From Vacuolonema iberomarrocanum LEGE 07170 (GTDB lineage: Bacteria; Cyanobacteriota; Cyanobacteriia; Elainellales; Elainellaceae): DNA of 64,000 nucleotides. The notes under the pieces are model-generated. The model did not search any database. It was not told where the DNA came from and saw nothing but the letters and a program-made list of their open reading frames with translations. The position numbers were made by a program, and so were the translations under genes. This document shows, piece by piece, positions 45,127 to 53,384 of this stretch (position 1 is the stretch's first letter; the number at the start of each line of letters is the position of its first letter). Location of the stretch: contig JADEXA010000030.1 in assembly GCA_015207365.1 (NCBI GenBank), positions 19,348-83,347 on the forward strand. Direction: 5' to 3'.

Positions 45127-45281
45127 CGGTCACGCCTCTAAGCGATAAAGGTCAGCCCAACAGGATTCAGCCACTGCTGCGGCAATGGAAATCTATAGAT
45201 GGCCTATCGAGCAGAGGATCAAGCTTTCTGGATTCCCGCATGCACGGGGGTGACGAAGGTATTCATGGGTGCGGTCTAATA

Positions 45282-45469
45282 CCAATTCGCTAAGAATCCA
45301 CTACAGATAATTTTTTGAAAGCCGCGCACTGCCCGGCTTTCAAAAAATTATCTATAGCGGTGTGCAACCGCATTAAGCACAGCAACGGTTGTGTGGGGCG
45401 CGCCGCGCCCCACACAACCGTACTTAACTAACGCGCATAGCGCTATAGTTTTGGTTTTCGTTGAATTGG
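45282..45469. repeat. Family C hairpin element, copy 2, split by a family A insertion
   Basis: The outer ends are CCAATTCGC and GAATTGG. The left part contains the core AATTTTTTGAAAGCCGCG with its near complement ending AAATTATC. The right part GTTTTGGTTTTCGTTG resumes after the inserted A copy. Removing the A copy and one TA rebuilds a C element close to the intact one at 63157-63249. Confidence 0.85.
45355..45445. repeat. Family A hairpin element, copy 2 (91 bp), nested inside family C
   Basis: It starts TAGCGGTGTGCAACCGC and ends CGCGCATAGCGCTA, with the ACGGTTGTGTGGGGCGCG palindrome in the middle. It is flanked by TA at 45353-45354 and 45446-45447, as a 2-bp target duplication. The sequence is identical, in reverse, to copy 1 at 21781. 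Confidence 0.92.
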
Positions 45470-45495
45470 CATAACAGGCAATTGCGATCTGGCCT

Positions 45496-45533
45496 AACAA
45501 AAAAGCTAGCAGGGTCAATGAACCTGCTAGCCA
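45496..45533 (-). terminator. Rho-independent terminator of the gene at 45621-46166
   Basis: On the reverse strand GCTAGCAGG pairs with CCTGCTAGC and is followed by TTTTTTG. It lies 88 bases beyond the stop codon of the reverse-strand gene. Confidence 0.8.
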
Positions 45534-45620
45534 AAACTAGTGAATCTGTCTATCCCATTTACTGTGTCAGCCATGCTGGGCAGTAGCGGAGAACCCCGCC
45601 AGCATGGTCATTCAGGTGGC

Positions 45621-46166
45621 TTACACCGAGGGGTAAACCTGCAACAGTACTTCGGAGATGTAGCCATAACCCAGCACGAACTGGCTGCACTCATGCTTGG
45701 CAGGGCCAACTTCAACGGTGGCAGATACTTCGTACAGTCCTGGATTCATCCGGACTTCTTCGGGGATGGCTTCTAGGCTAGCGGTATAGACGAACTGTCC
45801 TTTAGTCGTTTCGAACGATGTAGACAGATCGAACTCATTTGCCCGGCGACCCTGACCTTCGAAGTGCCAGTTAACCGTGACGACAGTACCGAGGCACATC
45901 AACAGTGCGGAGAGGGGGCTCTTGTTGAACGCGATGTTCAAGCTAGCCACGAACGTCTCGTCTGCTGCGATGATGTAGTCGGACTGATCGGGAGCCACAA
46001 ACTCAGGAGGAATGGGCAAGCCAGCGGTACCCAGAACGCTCAGTTTGCTCAGGTGAAACCACACTGGCCCCAGGATATTGCGAGAGTAGGTTTCGGTGTC
46101 GCTGTACTGAGGAGGCTGAGCCTTGGAAGCAGCCATCATTTCAGCGGTTTCGGTTGCGATAGTCAT
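45621..46166 (-). CDS. Conserved cyanobacterial protein of unknown function
   Basis: A 181-residue soluble protein with a hydrophilic lead, then SDTETYSRNILGPVWFHLSK, VLGTAGLPIPPEF, LLMCLGTVVTVNWHFEGQG and a C-terminal GYGYISEVLLQVYPSV. I recognise the pattern as a cyanobacterial family, but not its function. There is no signal peptide or TM helix. Its own terminator follows the stop, and the family B repeat cluster lies upstream of its start. The ATG at 46166 gives MTIATETAEMM. Confidence 0.8.
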   Translation of the reverse strand: MTIATETAEMMAASKAQPPQYSDTETYSRNILGPVWFHLSKLSVLGTAGLPIPPEFVAPDQSDYIIAADETFVASLNIAFNKSPLSALLMCLGTVVTVNWHFEGQGRRANEFDLSTSFETTKGQFVYTASLEAIPEEVRMNPGLYEVSATVEVGPAKHECSQFVLGYGYISEVLLQVYPSV

Positions 46167-46354
46167 AGTGCTAAGTCCTCATTCGGTGAACGTATTTGTC
46201 GTCCAAGCCTGGAGGAGGAAATCGTCGTTGGGGGTTGATCGATTCCCTTGGCTTGTTCGATGAATCTACTATCGCAACCCTGCTCCCGCTTTCGCAGTCC
46301 CCAAGAAGGGTACTCTTGGCCTTGCTGATTGAGGAGATGAATAGGTGGTTGATA

Positions 46355-46551
46355 TCAAATCCGGTTGAAAACCCAACTATCGTTTGTACCCGCTGCAAAG
46401 CAGTAGGCACAAACGATAGTTGGGTCTTACGGCTATTTATAGCGCTACGCGCTCACGTAGAACCCAATCATTTTTTGAAAGCCGCGCGACGCGCGGCTTT
46501 CAAAAAATGATTTGTCCTAATCTCAATGCGTAAGGCTATAACTGGATTTGA
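46355..46551. repeat. Family B hairpin element, copy 2, split by an A/C hybrid insertion
   Basis: The ends TCAAATCCGGTT and AACTGGATTTGA enclose an ACCCAACTATCGTTTGT stem. Between GGCTATT and AACTGG a 99-bp element with its TA duplication has been inserted. The right-hand TA flank touches the stop codon of the YbjQ gene (46554-46556). Confidence 0.85.
46440..46538. repeat. A/C hybrid hairpin element (99 bp), nested inside family B
   Basis: It has family A-like ends (TAGCGCTACGC and GCGTAAGGCTA) but a family C core (AATCATTTTTTGAAAGCCGC pairing with GCGGCTTTCAAAAAATGATT). TA flanks at 46438-46439 and 46539-46540 show a 2-bp target duplication in the B copy. Confidence 0.8.
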
Positions 46552-46553
46552 TA

Positions 46554-46883
46554 TTATTCCCGCACGCGCACTGCTGTGCCTGTGCCCGTAATCAGGAGGA
46601 GCACGCCAGATTCATCGATGTTGATGGTGCCTGTCGTAACTTGAATCCCGATGACGGCGTTGGCTCCCAACTTGGTGGCTCGGCGCTCCAGCTCGGCGAT
46701 CGCCTCTTGCTGCCCTTGCTCAAATACTCGTTCATAGCTGCCTGTCCGTCCGCCGATGATGTCGCGAATTCCGGCGAAAAAATCTCGCAGCGCATTGCTG
46801 CCATAAACCACCTCGGCTGTAACTACGCCAAGGTAGCTCTCGATGGAGACCTCCTGAAGGACATCGGTTGTGGTTAAAATCAT
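46554..46883 (-). CDS. YbjQ/UPF0145 family heavy-metal-binding-domain protein
   Basis: A 109-residue protein of the YbjQ family: VSIESYLGVVTAEVVYGSNA, GGRTGSYERVFEQGQQEAIA, ERRATKLGANAVIGIQVTTG. The family makes homo-pentamers and its function is unknown; the database name is only a label. The length is exact for the family. Its stop codon is separated from a family B element by only two bases. The ATG at 46883 gives MILTTTDV. Confidence 0.93.
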   Translation of the reverse strand: MILTTTDVLQEVSIESYLGVVTAEVVYGSNALRDFFAGIRDIIGGRTGSYERVFEQGQQEAIAELERRATKLGANAVIGIQVTTGTINIDESGVLLLITGTGTAVRVRE

Positions 46884-47217
46884 AGGTTGGTATCGATAAG
46901 GTGCTAATCACAAACGGCGTTTCCCTGGACGCTCGTGCTCCAGCATACGTGCTAGCGAGATCGAACCAGCGGGAACGAGCTATATTTGTGATTCGCTCTC
47001 GATTGTCCCGTCAATTCTTACCGGAGAGGTGACTTATTCGAGAGAATTTACAGAACGGGTGGGGGCGATCGCCCTTGTCGATAGGCTCATTCGCATAGAT
47101 CTCTCCTAGCTCCTAGGAGTAATTGAGCCCCTACAACCGATTTGCTCGGGTGCAGTTAGAGTGGACTGTACGTATGTTAGAGATGTTAGAAATGTGACCC
47201 TGGAGGTAGACAAAATT
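46884..47217. other. Intergenic region between divergent genes
   Basis: The 334 bases contain the promoters of the YbjQ gene and the TPR gene. A GGAGG ribosome binding site for the latter is at 47202. No RNA gene or repeat was recognised. Confidence 0.55.
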
Positions 47218-48360
47218 TTGCTGAAGCGACGGATCAATCGACGGGTAAACCTCACCCTGGCGCTGCTGGCTTTAGGCGGGGCGATCGCACTCCCCTCCCC
47301 CTCACGAGCCATGGAACCACAGCGCTTGCAAGCGCCCTCCCCTGTCCTGCAACTGGCGCAGTCATCCGATGACCGGGAGACGACACGGCAGGTGAATGAA
47401 CTGCTCGATCGGGGGCGCGAATTGGTGGAAGCCAGCAACTTCAGCGAAGCCGTCGGGGTTTATGAGCAAGCCGTTATGCTGGAACCGAGCAATGCGCGGA
47501 TCTATTCAGCCATTGGCTTTGCCCAGGCAAACCAGCGTAACTTTGCCGCTGCCGCCGATGCCTATCGGCAAGCGATCGCTCTAGAAGACGACAACTCCGA
47601 CTTCTATATGGCGCTCGCCTTTAGCCTGGCCAATCTCGAAGATTACGAGGGGGCTGCCGAAGCTTACTTGCAAGCCGCTCAAGTGTCCTCTGATATCAAT
47701 GCCTACATCGGGTTGGGGGTTGTGCTTTCCCGCCAGGGAGACTATGCAGGCGCGTTGCAAGCCTATCGTAGTGCCAGTGCCCTAGAGCCAGACAACGCCA
47801 CCATTCGAGAATCTATTGGGGCGGTGCTGATCCAGGAGGAGCGCTACACAGATGCGATCACTACCCTGCAAGAAGCCGCTCGCATGAATCCCAGCAGTGG
47901 TAGTATCCAGGTCAACCTGGGGGTGGCATTGCTCAATGCGGGCAATACGCGCGAGGGGCTGGATGCCTTTAAGCGAGCTGCCGAGCTAGAGCCGGGTAAC
48001 GGCAGAATTTTCTTGCAAATTGGCGATGTGTATCGCGCGCAAGACAATTTAGAGCAAGCGCAGGAATACTACCAACAAGCCGTGCAAGTCCAGCCGAGTC
48101 TGCCCGAAACCCATGAAGCATTGGGTGGCGTCCAGTTGGAGCAGGGGGAATACCTACTGGCTATTTTGACCTTCCGCCGCTGGTTAGAAATCGTCCCCAA
48201 TAATCCAGATGCTCACTTTCAGTTGGGCTTAGCACTGGATGGTCGAGAGCGGCGAGGAGAGGCGATCGCCGAGCTAGAAGCGGCTCGCGACCTCTATGAG
48301 CAGCAGGGCGATACCGAAGGCATGGATCGCGTCGACGAAGTCCTAGAGGATTGGGATTGA
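47218..48360 (+). CDS. Exported tetratricopeptide-repeat protein with TTG start
   Basis: A 380-residue protein with a signal peptide (basic KRRINRR, hydrophobic NLTLALLALGGAIALP, then SRAM) and eight to nine TPR units from about residue 70 on (for example FSEAVGVYEQAVMLEPSNAR, FAAAADAYRQAIALEDDNSD). No ATG is usable: the TTG at 47218 lies 10 bases after GGAGGT and places the basic lead directly at the N-terminus, so it is chosen; a GTG at 47161 would add 19 non-signal residues. It probably acts in periplasm or thylakoid lumen, with unknown partners. Confidence 0.85.
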   Translation: MLKRRINRRVNLTLALLALGGAIALPSPSRAMEPQRLQAPSPVLQLAQSSDDRETTRQVNELLDRGRELVEASNFSEAVGVYEQAVMLEPSNARIYSAIGFAQANQRNFAAAADAYRQAIALEDDNSDFYMALAFSLANLEDYEGAAEAYLQAAQVSSDINAYIGLGVVLSRQGDYAGALQAYRSASALEPDNATIRESIGAVLIQEERYTDAITTLQEAARMNPSSGSIQVNLGVALLNAGNTREGLDAFKRAAELEPGNGRIFLQIGDVYRAQDNLEQAQEYYQQAVQVQPSLPETHEALGGVQLEQGEYLLAILTFRRWLEIVPNNPDAHFQLGLALDGRERRGEAIAELEAARDLYEQQGDTEGMDRVDEVLEDWD

Positions 48361-48395
48361 CGAGACCAACGAAATGCGTGTCGTGGATTCTTATA

Positions 48396-48492
48396 TCAAA
48401 TCCGGTTGAAGAACCCAAGTATCGTTTGCGCCCGCTGCTTTGCAGCGGGCGCAAACGATACTTGGGTTTTACGGCTATTTAACCGAATTTGA
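48396..48492. repeat. Family B hairpin element, copy 3 (97 bp)
   Basis: The ends are TCAAATCCGGTT and AACCGAATTTGA with TA on both sides. The stem is AACCCAAGTATCGTTTGCGC paired fully with its complement. Compared with copy 1, positions change on both arms together (AACTATC/GATAGTT becomes AAGTATC/GATACTT; GTGC/GCAC becomes GCGC/GCGC). It lies between convergent genes. Confidence 0.9.
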
Positions 48493-48561
48493 TATTAACC
48501 GATAAGGTAGAGGTTGATCCATGCCTGGAATCTGCCAAGGCGATGATGATAGAGGGTACTC

Positions 48562-49032
48562 TCATCGCCGCAGTTTGCGTGGCCATAACTCTGGAATATG
48601 AATGGGGTTAAGAAACAGGCTGTAGTTATCGGGGAGTGGGCAGTTGAAGGGGGGATAGACCCAACGATACATCACCCGTCGTCCAGCATCGTTGCCCGTG
48701 CCTTGGATAATATGCTCCCAACTATCGGCTGTTGTACTGGGGGCTTCTAATAGAAAGCAGTGTCGCCGCACGACCACCTTTGTTTTTAGGCGGCAGCGTT
48801 CGGATATGCCGAGCTTGCGCCGCACTGGGAGGTTGCTTAACCCACTTTCTTCCCAAATTTCGCGATGCAGAGCGGCCTCAACGGTTTCTCCCGGCTCGAC
48901 GCTGCCGCCGGGAATTTGTAGGGGAATATCGGGCTCGGAGCGGCGAAACAGGAGCAGTTCATAGCGTTCGCCGTGAAAGCGCAGAATGAACCCCCCTGCT
49001 TTTTCCAGGACAGTATTACATGTATTTGTCAT
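48562..49032 (-). CDS. NUDIX hydrolase
   Basis: A 156-residue NUDIX protein with box GGSVEPGETVEAALHREIWE followed by ESG, fulfilling GX5EX7REUXEEXGU. NUDIX enzymes hydrolyse nucleoside diphosphates linked to another moiety. The C-terminal MYRWVYPPFNCPLPDNYSLF block hints at a specific subfamily unknown to me. The ATG at 49032 gives MTNTCNTVLEKAGG. It is convergent with the TPR gene across a family B repeat. Confidence 0.88.
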   Translation of the reverse strand: MTNTCNTVLEKAGGFILRFHGERYELLLFRRSEPDIPLQIPGGSVEPGETVEAALHREIWEESGLSNLPVRRKLGISERCRLKTKVVVRRHCFLLEAPSTTADSWEHIIQGTGNDAGRRVMYRWVYPPFNCPLPDNYSLFLNPIHIPELWPRKLRR

Positions 49033-50233
49033 AGGCCATACCCAGTATCAATTGTGCGATCGCCCACAATCAGCAACAGCAAATCTTTTACATGTACAAC
49101 GCTAGAAATGCCGCGATGCTCAATTGCTTGTAGACAAGTTGATTTTTGAAAGACCATGTTGAGTGTGGCGTTTCAAAAAAATATCGTGGTTTACTGATGC
49201 GAACATTCCTACAAATATTCTCAATAACTGTAGTGAATGCTTCTCAAAGCATCAGCATATTGATCAAAACCACTTTAAGAGAAATACGCCGATCTATTCT
49301 CTGTCAAGCAGGAATAATGGCAGGCACCTCTGATGTACAGCGCAAATCGATTCGCGTTAGATTGCCGTCATCTTAAGCTGCTCTTAAACATGCTTCTTGA
49401 TGACAGAACAGAACCCAAAAATCAAGGGTTTTAGCAAGGCTTTAATCGTTCGACCTGTACTGAGACATCACCTAGAACCGTCGCGATCGCCACATATTTT
49501 TAGCCGTATTAATCTTAAAGAAAGCTAAAACACGGTGCAGTTATCTCGCGCTATGCTGTGCCTATGAATTTGTTTATGATCACCGATTCACTGACTGTTC
49601 CAGGATGTTGTTTGAAGCCGAAGGAACCATTGACCCGCAAGCTGAGATGTTCTGAACTGTCAGCTTTTTGTTGCAAAACTTTATATTTCAGGGTTGAGTC
49701 TGTTTGTTGGCAACTATCAGTCTGATCTGAAGCAAATCATAAGTTTCTCCGATGCTTGAGAAACAGGTGGTATCACTGTAAAAGTGGGTTTTGGTCTAGA
49801 TCCATGAGTTTATTTAGGAGGGGCGATCGTGTCTCGCCTGTTTTTTATGGATGTCTGTCTTACTGAGTTCTATGACCCAAGCCCAATGCTTAGGAAAACA
49901 TAAAGTTTGAGATAGGCTTAGGTGAGAGGCGTTCAAAAAACAATTCGATAAAAATCAATGGTTCTACTGCTTCTGTAGAGTTGATTTGTAAAATGTGCTA
50001 CTGCCATTGCTTGGTGCCTGCATTGATGATTTTGAGGCTGACCCTTCATTCGATAAATTCATCAATAGATTGACAAGTGCTTTGTCAATGGATCGGCAAA
50101 GTTTGATTGATTTTGATGTAGCTGTTTTTGTATTGAAAGCGTTTGATTTTATGGCGGCTGAATGATTGGCGATCGCGCTCCATCCGTCGCTTCTCCCGTC
50201 CTTTCGTTGGTTTCTTCTCCTCAGTCTTCTCTC
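49033..50233. other. Long intergenic region upstream of ctaC
   Basis: A 1.2-kb stretch, AT-rich and without a supported gene. A decayed family C-like hairpin may lie at 49138-49191. At 49829-49855, GGCGATCGTGTCTCGCC followed by TGTTTTTT resembles an intrinsic terminator, so a short transcript could end there. The ctaC promoter should lie in the last 300 bases. ctaA/ctaB, often next to ctaC in cyanobacteria, are not here. Confidence 0.5.
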
Positions 50234-51280
50234 ATGACGCAAATCCCAGCTTCTCTGATAACCCTGACAATTGGTGTTGTTGTTACCCTCATTAGTTTGT
50301 GGGTGGGGCAAAACCACGGTTTGCTGCCAGAGCAAGCCTCCGAGCAAGCCCCTCTGGTCGATAGTCTCTTCAATTTGATGATCACCATCGGCACGGCGCT
50401 GTTCATCGTAGTAGAGGGAGCGATTCTCTGGTTCCTCATTCGCTTCCGTCGGCCCAAAGGTGATGATTCCGATGGCCTTCCTATTGACGGCAACTTGCCG
50501 CTTGAGGCCTTCTGGACAGCGATTCCTGCCGTGATCGTGATTGCCGTTGCCGTCTACAGCGTCAACGTATTTCAGGAAATGGGTGGGCTTGCGCCTGACA
50601 GCCATTTCATGATGGGTCATAAATCTCCCGACGCCGTTGTGGCTCAGGCCCCTACGGGTACTTCACCTGTCGCTGGAGATACCTTGCCGTTGCTGGCTGA
50701 CGACGCGACAGTGTTGGCCGATGGTTCTACGATTGCACCTGGTGAAATTGAGTATGGCTATGGTGCCAACCCGGTAGGGTCGGGGAAGGTTCCCGACCTG
50801 CTCGTCGATGTGACTGGAATCCAGTATGCCTGGTTGTTTAACTACCCCGACGACGGCATCGTCACGGGCGAACTCCATGTTCCTGTAGACAGAACAGTTC
50901 AGCTCCGCATCAATGCCCAAGATGTCATCCACTCCTTCTGGGTGCCGCAGTTCCGTCTGAAGCAAGATGCCATTCCTGGTGAGGAAACCGGCTTGCGATT
51001 CACCGCCACGAAGGTGGGCGAATACCCTGTGGTCTGTGCAGAGTTATGCGGCAGCTACCACGGCGCGATGCGATCGCGCGTGATTGTCCATGAGCAGGCG
51101 GATTACGACACTTGGGTTGCCCAAAATGCGCCGAATCCAACGGCCTCAAGCGGCACGGTGGCGGTTAACCCGGTGATGAACACCGCCGATATGAGCGATC
51201 GCCAGTATCTGACGCCGATGGCTGAGACCTTGGGTGTGGATGCCCACGCGCTGGCTCATCTGCACGAGTCGGATTCCTAG
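50234..51280 (+). CDS. ctaC: Cytochrome c oxidase subunit II
   Basis: A 348-residue subunit II with two N-terminal TM helices (LITLTIGVVVTLISLWVGQN; LMITIGTALFIVVEGAILWF) and a periplasmic/lumenal cupredoxin domain. The CuA site is complete: H in DVIHSFWVP, VVCAELCGSYH with Cys near 267 and 271, and M in GAMRSR. It accepts electrons from cytochrome c6 or plastocyanin. The ATG at 50234 (MTQIPASL) is chosen because cyanobacterial CtaC start this way; the ATG at 50162 adds 24 residues. It opens the ctaCDE operon. Confidence 0.94.
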   Translation: MTQIPASLITLTIGVVVTLISLWVGQNHGLLPEQASEQAPLVDSLFNLMITIGTALFIVVEGAILWFLIRFRRPKGDDSDGLPIDGNLPLEAFWTAIPAVIVIAVAVYSVNVFQEMGGLAPDSHFMMGHKSPDAVVAQAPTGTSPVAGDTLPLLADDATVLADGSTIAPGEIEYGYGANPVGSGKVPDLLVDVTGIQYAWLFNYPDDGIVTGELHVPVDRTVQLRINAQDVIHSFWVPQFRLKQDAIPGEETGLRFTATKVGEYPVVCAELCGSYHGAMRSRVIVHEQADYDTWVAQNAPNPTASSGTVAVNPVMNTADMSDRQYLTPMAETLGVDAHALAHLHESDS

Positions 51281-51423
51281 TTTCACCGCATCCAGGAGGC
51301 GATCGCCCAGGTATCGCCTATCGTCGATATTTCACAGCAGCGGCGATCGCCCTCCACACAAACGGATGCCTCTTACGCCTTGTTCAAACTCTGTAAACCC
51401 AGTCTTCTTAACATAATTCCGTT

Positions 51424-53094
51424 ATGGCTCAAGCCCAACTCCCAATGAATCCTGAAACGGTCGACAACCCGTCCGAGCATAAAGCTTGGAAGTGGTACGA
51501 CTATTTCACTTTCAACGTTGACCACAAGGTTATTGGTATTCAATACCTTGTGTTGTCCTTCGTCTTCTACTTGATTGGTGGGTTGATGGCGGTGGTGATG
51601 CGAAGCGAGCTCTCCACGCCGGATCCCGATGTGATCGACCCCACCCTTTACAACGCCTTGTTGACCAACCATGGCACCATCATGATCTTCCTGTGGATCG
51701 TACCAGCGGCGATTGGTGGGTTTGGCAACTACCTGATTCCGCTGATGATCGGTGCCCGCGATATGGCGTTTCCTAAGTTGAATGCCCTCGCCTTCTGGCT
51801 CAACCCACCTGCTGGATTGCTCATCTTGGGGAGTTTCTTCTTCGGGGGTGCCCAGGCAGGTTGGACGGCCTATCCACCCCTGAGCGAAATTACCGCAAAC
51901 ACGGCGCAGTCTATGTGGATTCTGGCGATTGTGCTGGTGGGAACCTCGTCCATCTTGGGCTCGGTCAACTTCCTGGTAACCTTGATCAAAATGCGGGTTC
52001 CCAGCATGAAGCTGGTGGATATGCCGCTGTTTTGCTGGTCGATGGTGGCGACGTCGGTGCTGGCGCTGGCCTCTACCCCTGTACTGGCGGCAGGTCTGGT
52101 GCTGCTGTTATTCGACATCAACTTTGGTACCGCATTCTTCAAGCCTGATGAAGGCGGCAACCTGATCATCTATCAACACCTGTTCTGGTTCTACTCTCAC
52201 CCAGCGGTGTATCTGATGATTCTCCCCATCTTTGGCATCATGTCTGAGGTGGTTCCGGTACATGCCCGCAAGCCTATCTTTGGATACAAGGCGATCGCCT
52301 ATTCCAGCCTGGCAATTTGCATCGTTGGCTTGTTTGTTTGGGTACACCACATGTTTACCAGTGGTACACCTCCCTGGATGCGCCTGTTCTTTACTGTATC
52401 CACGCTAATTGTGGCGGTTCCCACCGGCGTCAAAATCTTTAGCTGGGTGGCCACTTTGTGGGGCGGCAAGATTCGTTTTACCAGCGCCATGCTGTTTGCA
52501 GTGGGTCTGCTCTCGATGTTTGTCTTTGGCGGCATCAGCGGCGTCACCTTGGGTACAGCGGCGTTCGACGTCCATGTGCATGACACCTACTATGTCGTGG
52601 CTCACTTTCACTACGTGCTGTTTGGCGGTTCCGTATTTGGCATCTACGCCGCTTTCTATCACTGGTTCCCCAAAATGACCGGACGCATGATGAATGAGGG
52701 ATTGGGTAAGCTTCATTTCATCCTCACCTTCATCGGCACTAACCTCACCTTCTTGCCCATGCATGAATTGGGTTTGCAGGGGATGCCGCGCCGGGTCGCG
52801 ATGTATGATCCTGCGTTTACCTTCATCAACCAAATTTGCACAGTGGGTGCTTATTTACTGGCAATTTCGGTGGTACCCTTCATCATCAACCTCCTCTGGA
52901 GTTGGAAGCGGGGCGACGTCGCTGGGGATAACCCCTGGAATGCACTCACCCTGGAATGGACAACTAACTCGCCACCGATCATCGAAAATTGGGAAGTGCT
53001 GCCTGTCTTGCGTCATGGTCCCTATGAATATGGCATGAATGGCCAGAGTAGTGAGGGGGCGATCGAAACCCCCGAAGATGCTCCCGTCGCCTGA
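51424..53094 (+). CDS. ctaD: Cytochrome c oxidase subunit I
   Basis: A 556-residue subunit I with 12 TM helices, containing the heme a, heme a3 and CuB sites: the early LTNHGTIMIFLW His, FWFYSHPAVYLMILPIFGI with the HPxVY motif that crosslinks His and Tyr, GLFVWVHHMF with the HH pair, and VAHFHYVLFGG near the end. These are the hallmark ligands of the aa3-type terminal oxidase. The ATG at 51424 lies 143 bases beyond ctaC. Length is typical for cyanobacteria. Confidence 0.97.
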   Translation: MAQAQLPMNPETVDNPSEHKAWKWYDYFTFNVDHKVIGIQYLVLSFVFYLIGGLMAVVMRSELSTPDPDVIDPTLYNALLTNHGTIMIFLWIVPAAIGGFGNYLIPLMIGARDMAFPKLNALAFWLNPPAGLLILGSFFFGGAQAGWTAYPPLSEITANTAQSMWILAIVLVGTSSILGSVNFLVTLIKMRVPSMKLVDMPLFCWSMVATSVLALASTPVLAAGLVLLLFDINFGTAFFKPDEGGNLIIYQHLFWFYSHPAVYLMILPIFGIMSEVVPVHARKPIFGYKAIAYSSLAICIVGLFVWVHHMFTSGTPPWMRLFFTVSTLIVAVPTGVKIFSWVATLWGGKIRFTSAMLFAVGLLSMFVFGGISGVTLGTAAFDVHVHDTYYVVAHFHYVLFGGSVFGIYAAFYHWFPKMTGRMMNEGLGKLHFILTFIGTNLTFLPMHELGLQGMPRRVAMYDPAFTFINQICTVGAYLLAISVVPFIINLLWSWKRGDVAGDNPWNALTLEWTTNSPPIIENWEVLPVLRHGPYEYGMNGQSSEGAIETPEDAPVA

Positions 53095-53105
53095 TCTGTC
53101 TGCTA

Positions 53106-53133
53106 CAGAGGCGTCATTATAATGACGCCTCTG
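53106..53133. promoter_or_regulatory. Palindrome in the ctaD-ctaE gap
   Basis: CAGAGGCGTCATT and its complement AATGACGCCTCTG are separated only by AT, 11 bases after the ctaD stop codon. The following sequence is not T-rich. It could be a processing site, an mRNA-stabilising hairpin or a partial terminator that lowers ctaE expression. The whole gap is 290 bases, longer than usual for this operon. Confidence 0.6.
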
Positions 53134-53384
53134 GCCGCACCTTCCTTTAGCCTTTAAAGCGAAGTTTTCCCCCGCTTCCTTTTTGAAATACGGCTCAAAA
53201 TTATTGATTGTTGTCTGATTCTGGATTTTTCCTTTATTTCATAGAAAACTAAGCGTAGAAAACAGATTTTGAATCGTACCTGAATTAGGTTGTTGCAATC
53301 AGCTCAGTCAAGACTGCGGTTCTCCTCGTTTCCTCGTTTTGGTTTGATTTCTAATCTGCCCTTAGCCTTTAACTGAGTCCGCTT

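Noticed and set aside
49146..49376. 76-codon frame upstream of ctaC
   Set aside because: AT-rich random composition, no ribosome binding site, and it starts within a decayed repeat.
49964..50620. 218-codon reverse-strand frame over the ctaC start
   Set aside because: It is antisense to the conserved N-terminus of CtaC and His/Asn-rich without motif.
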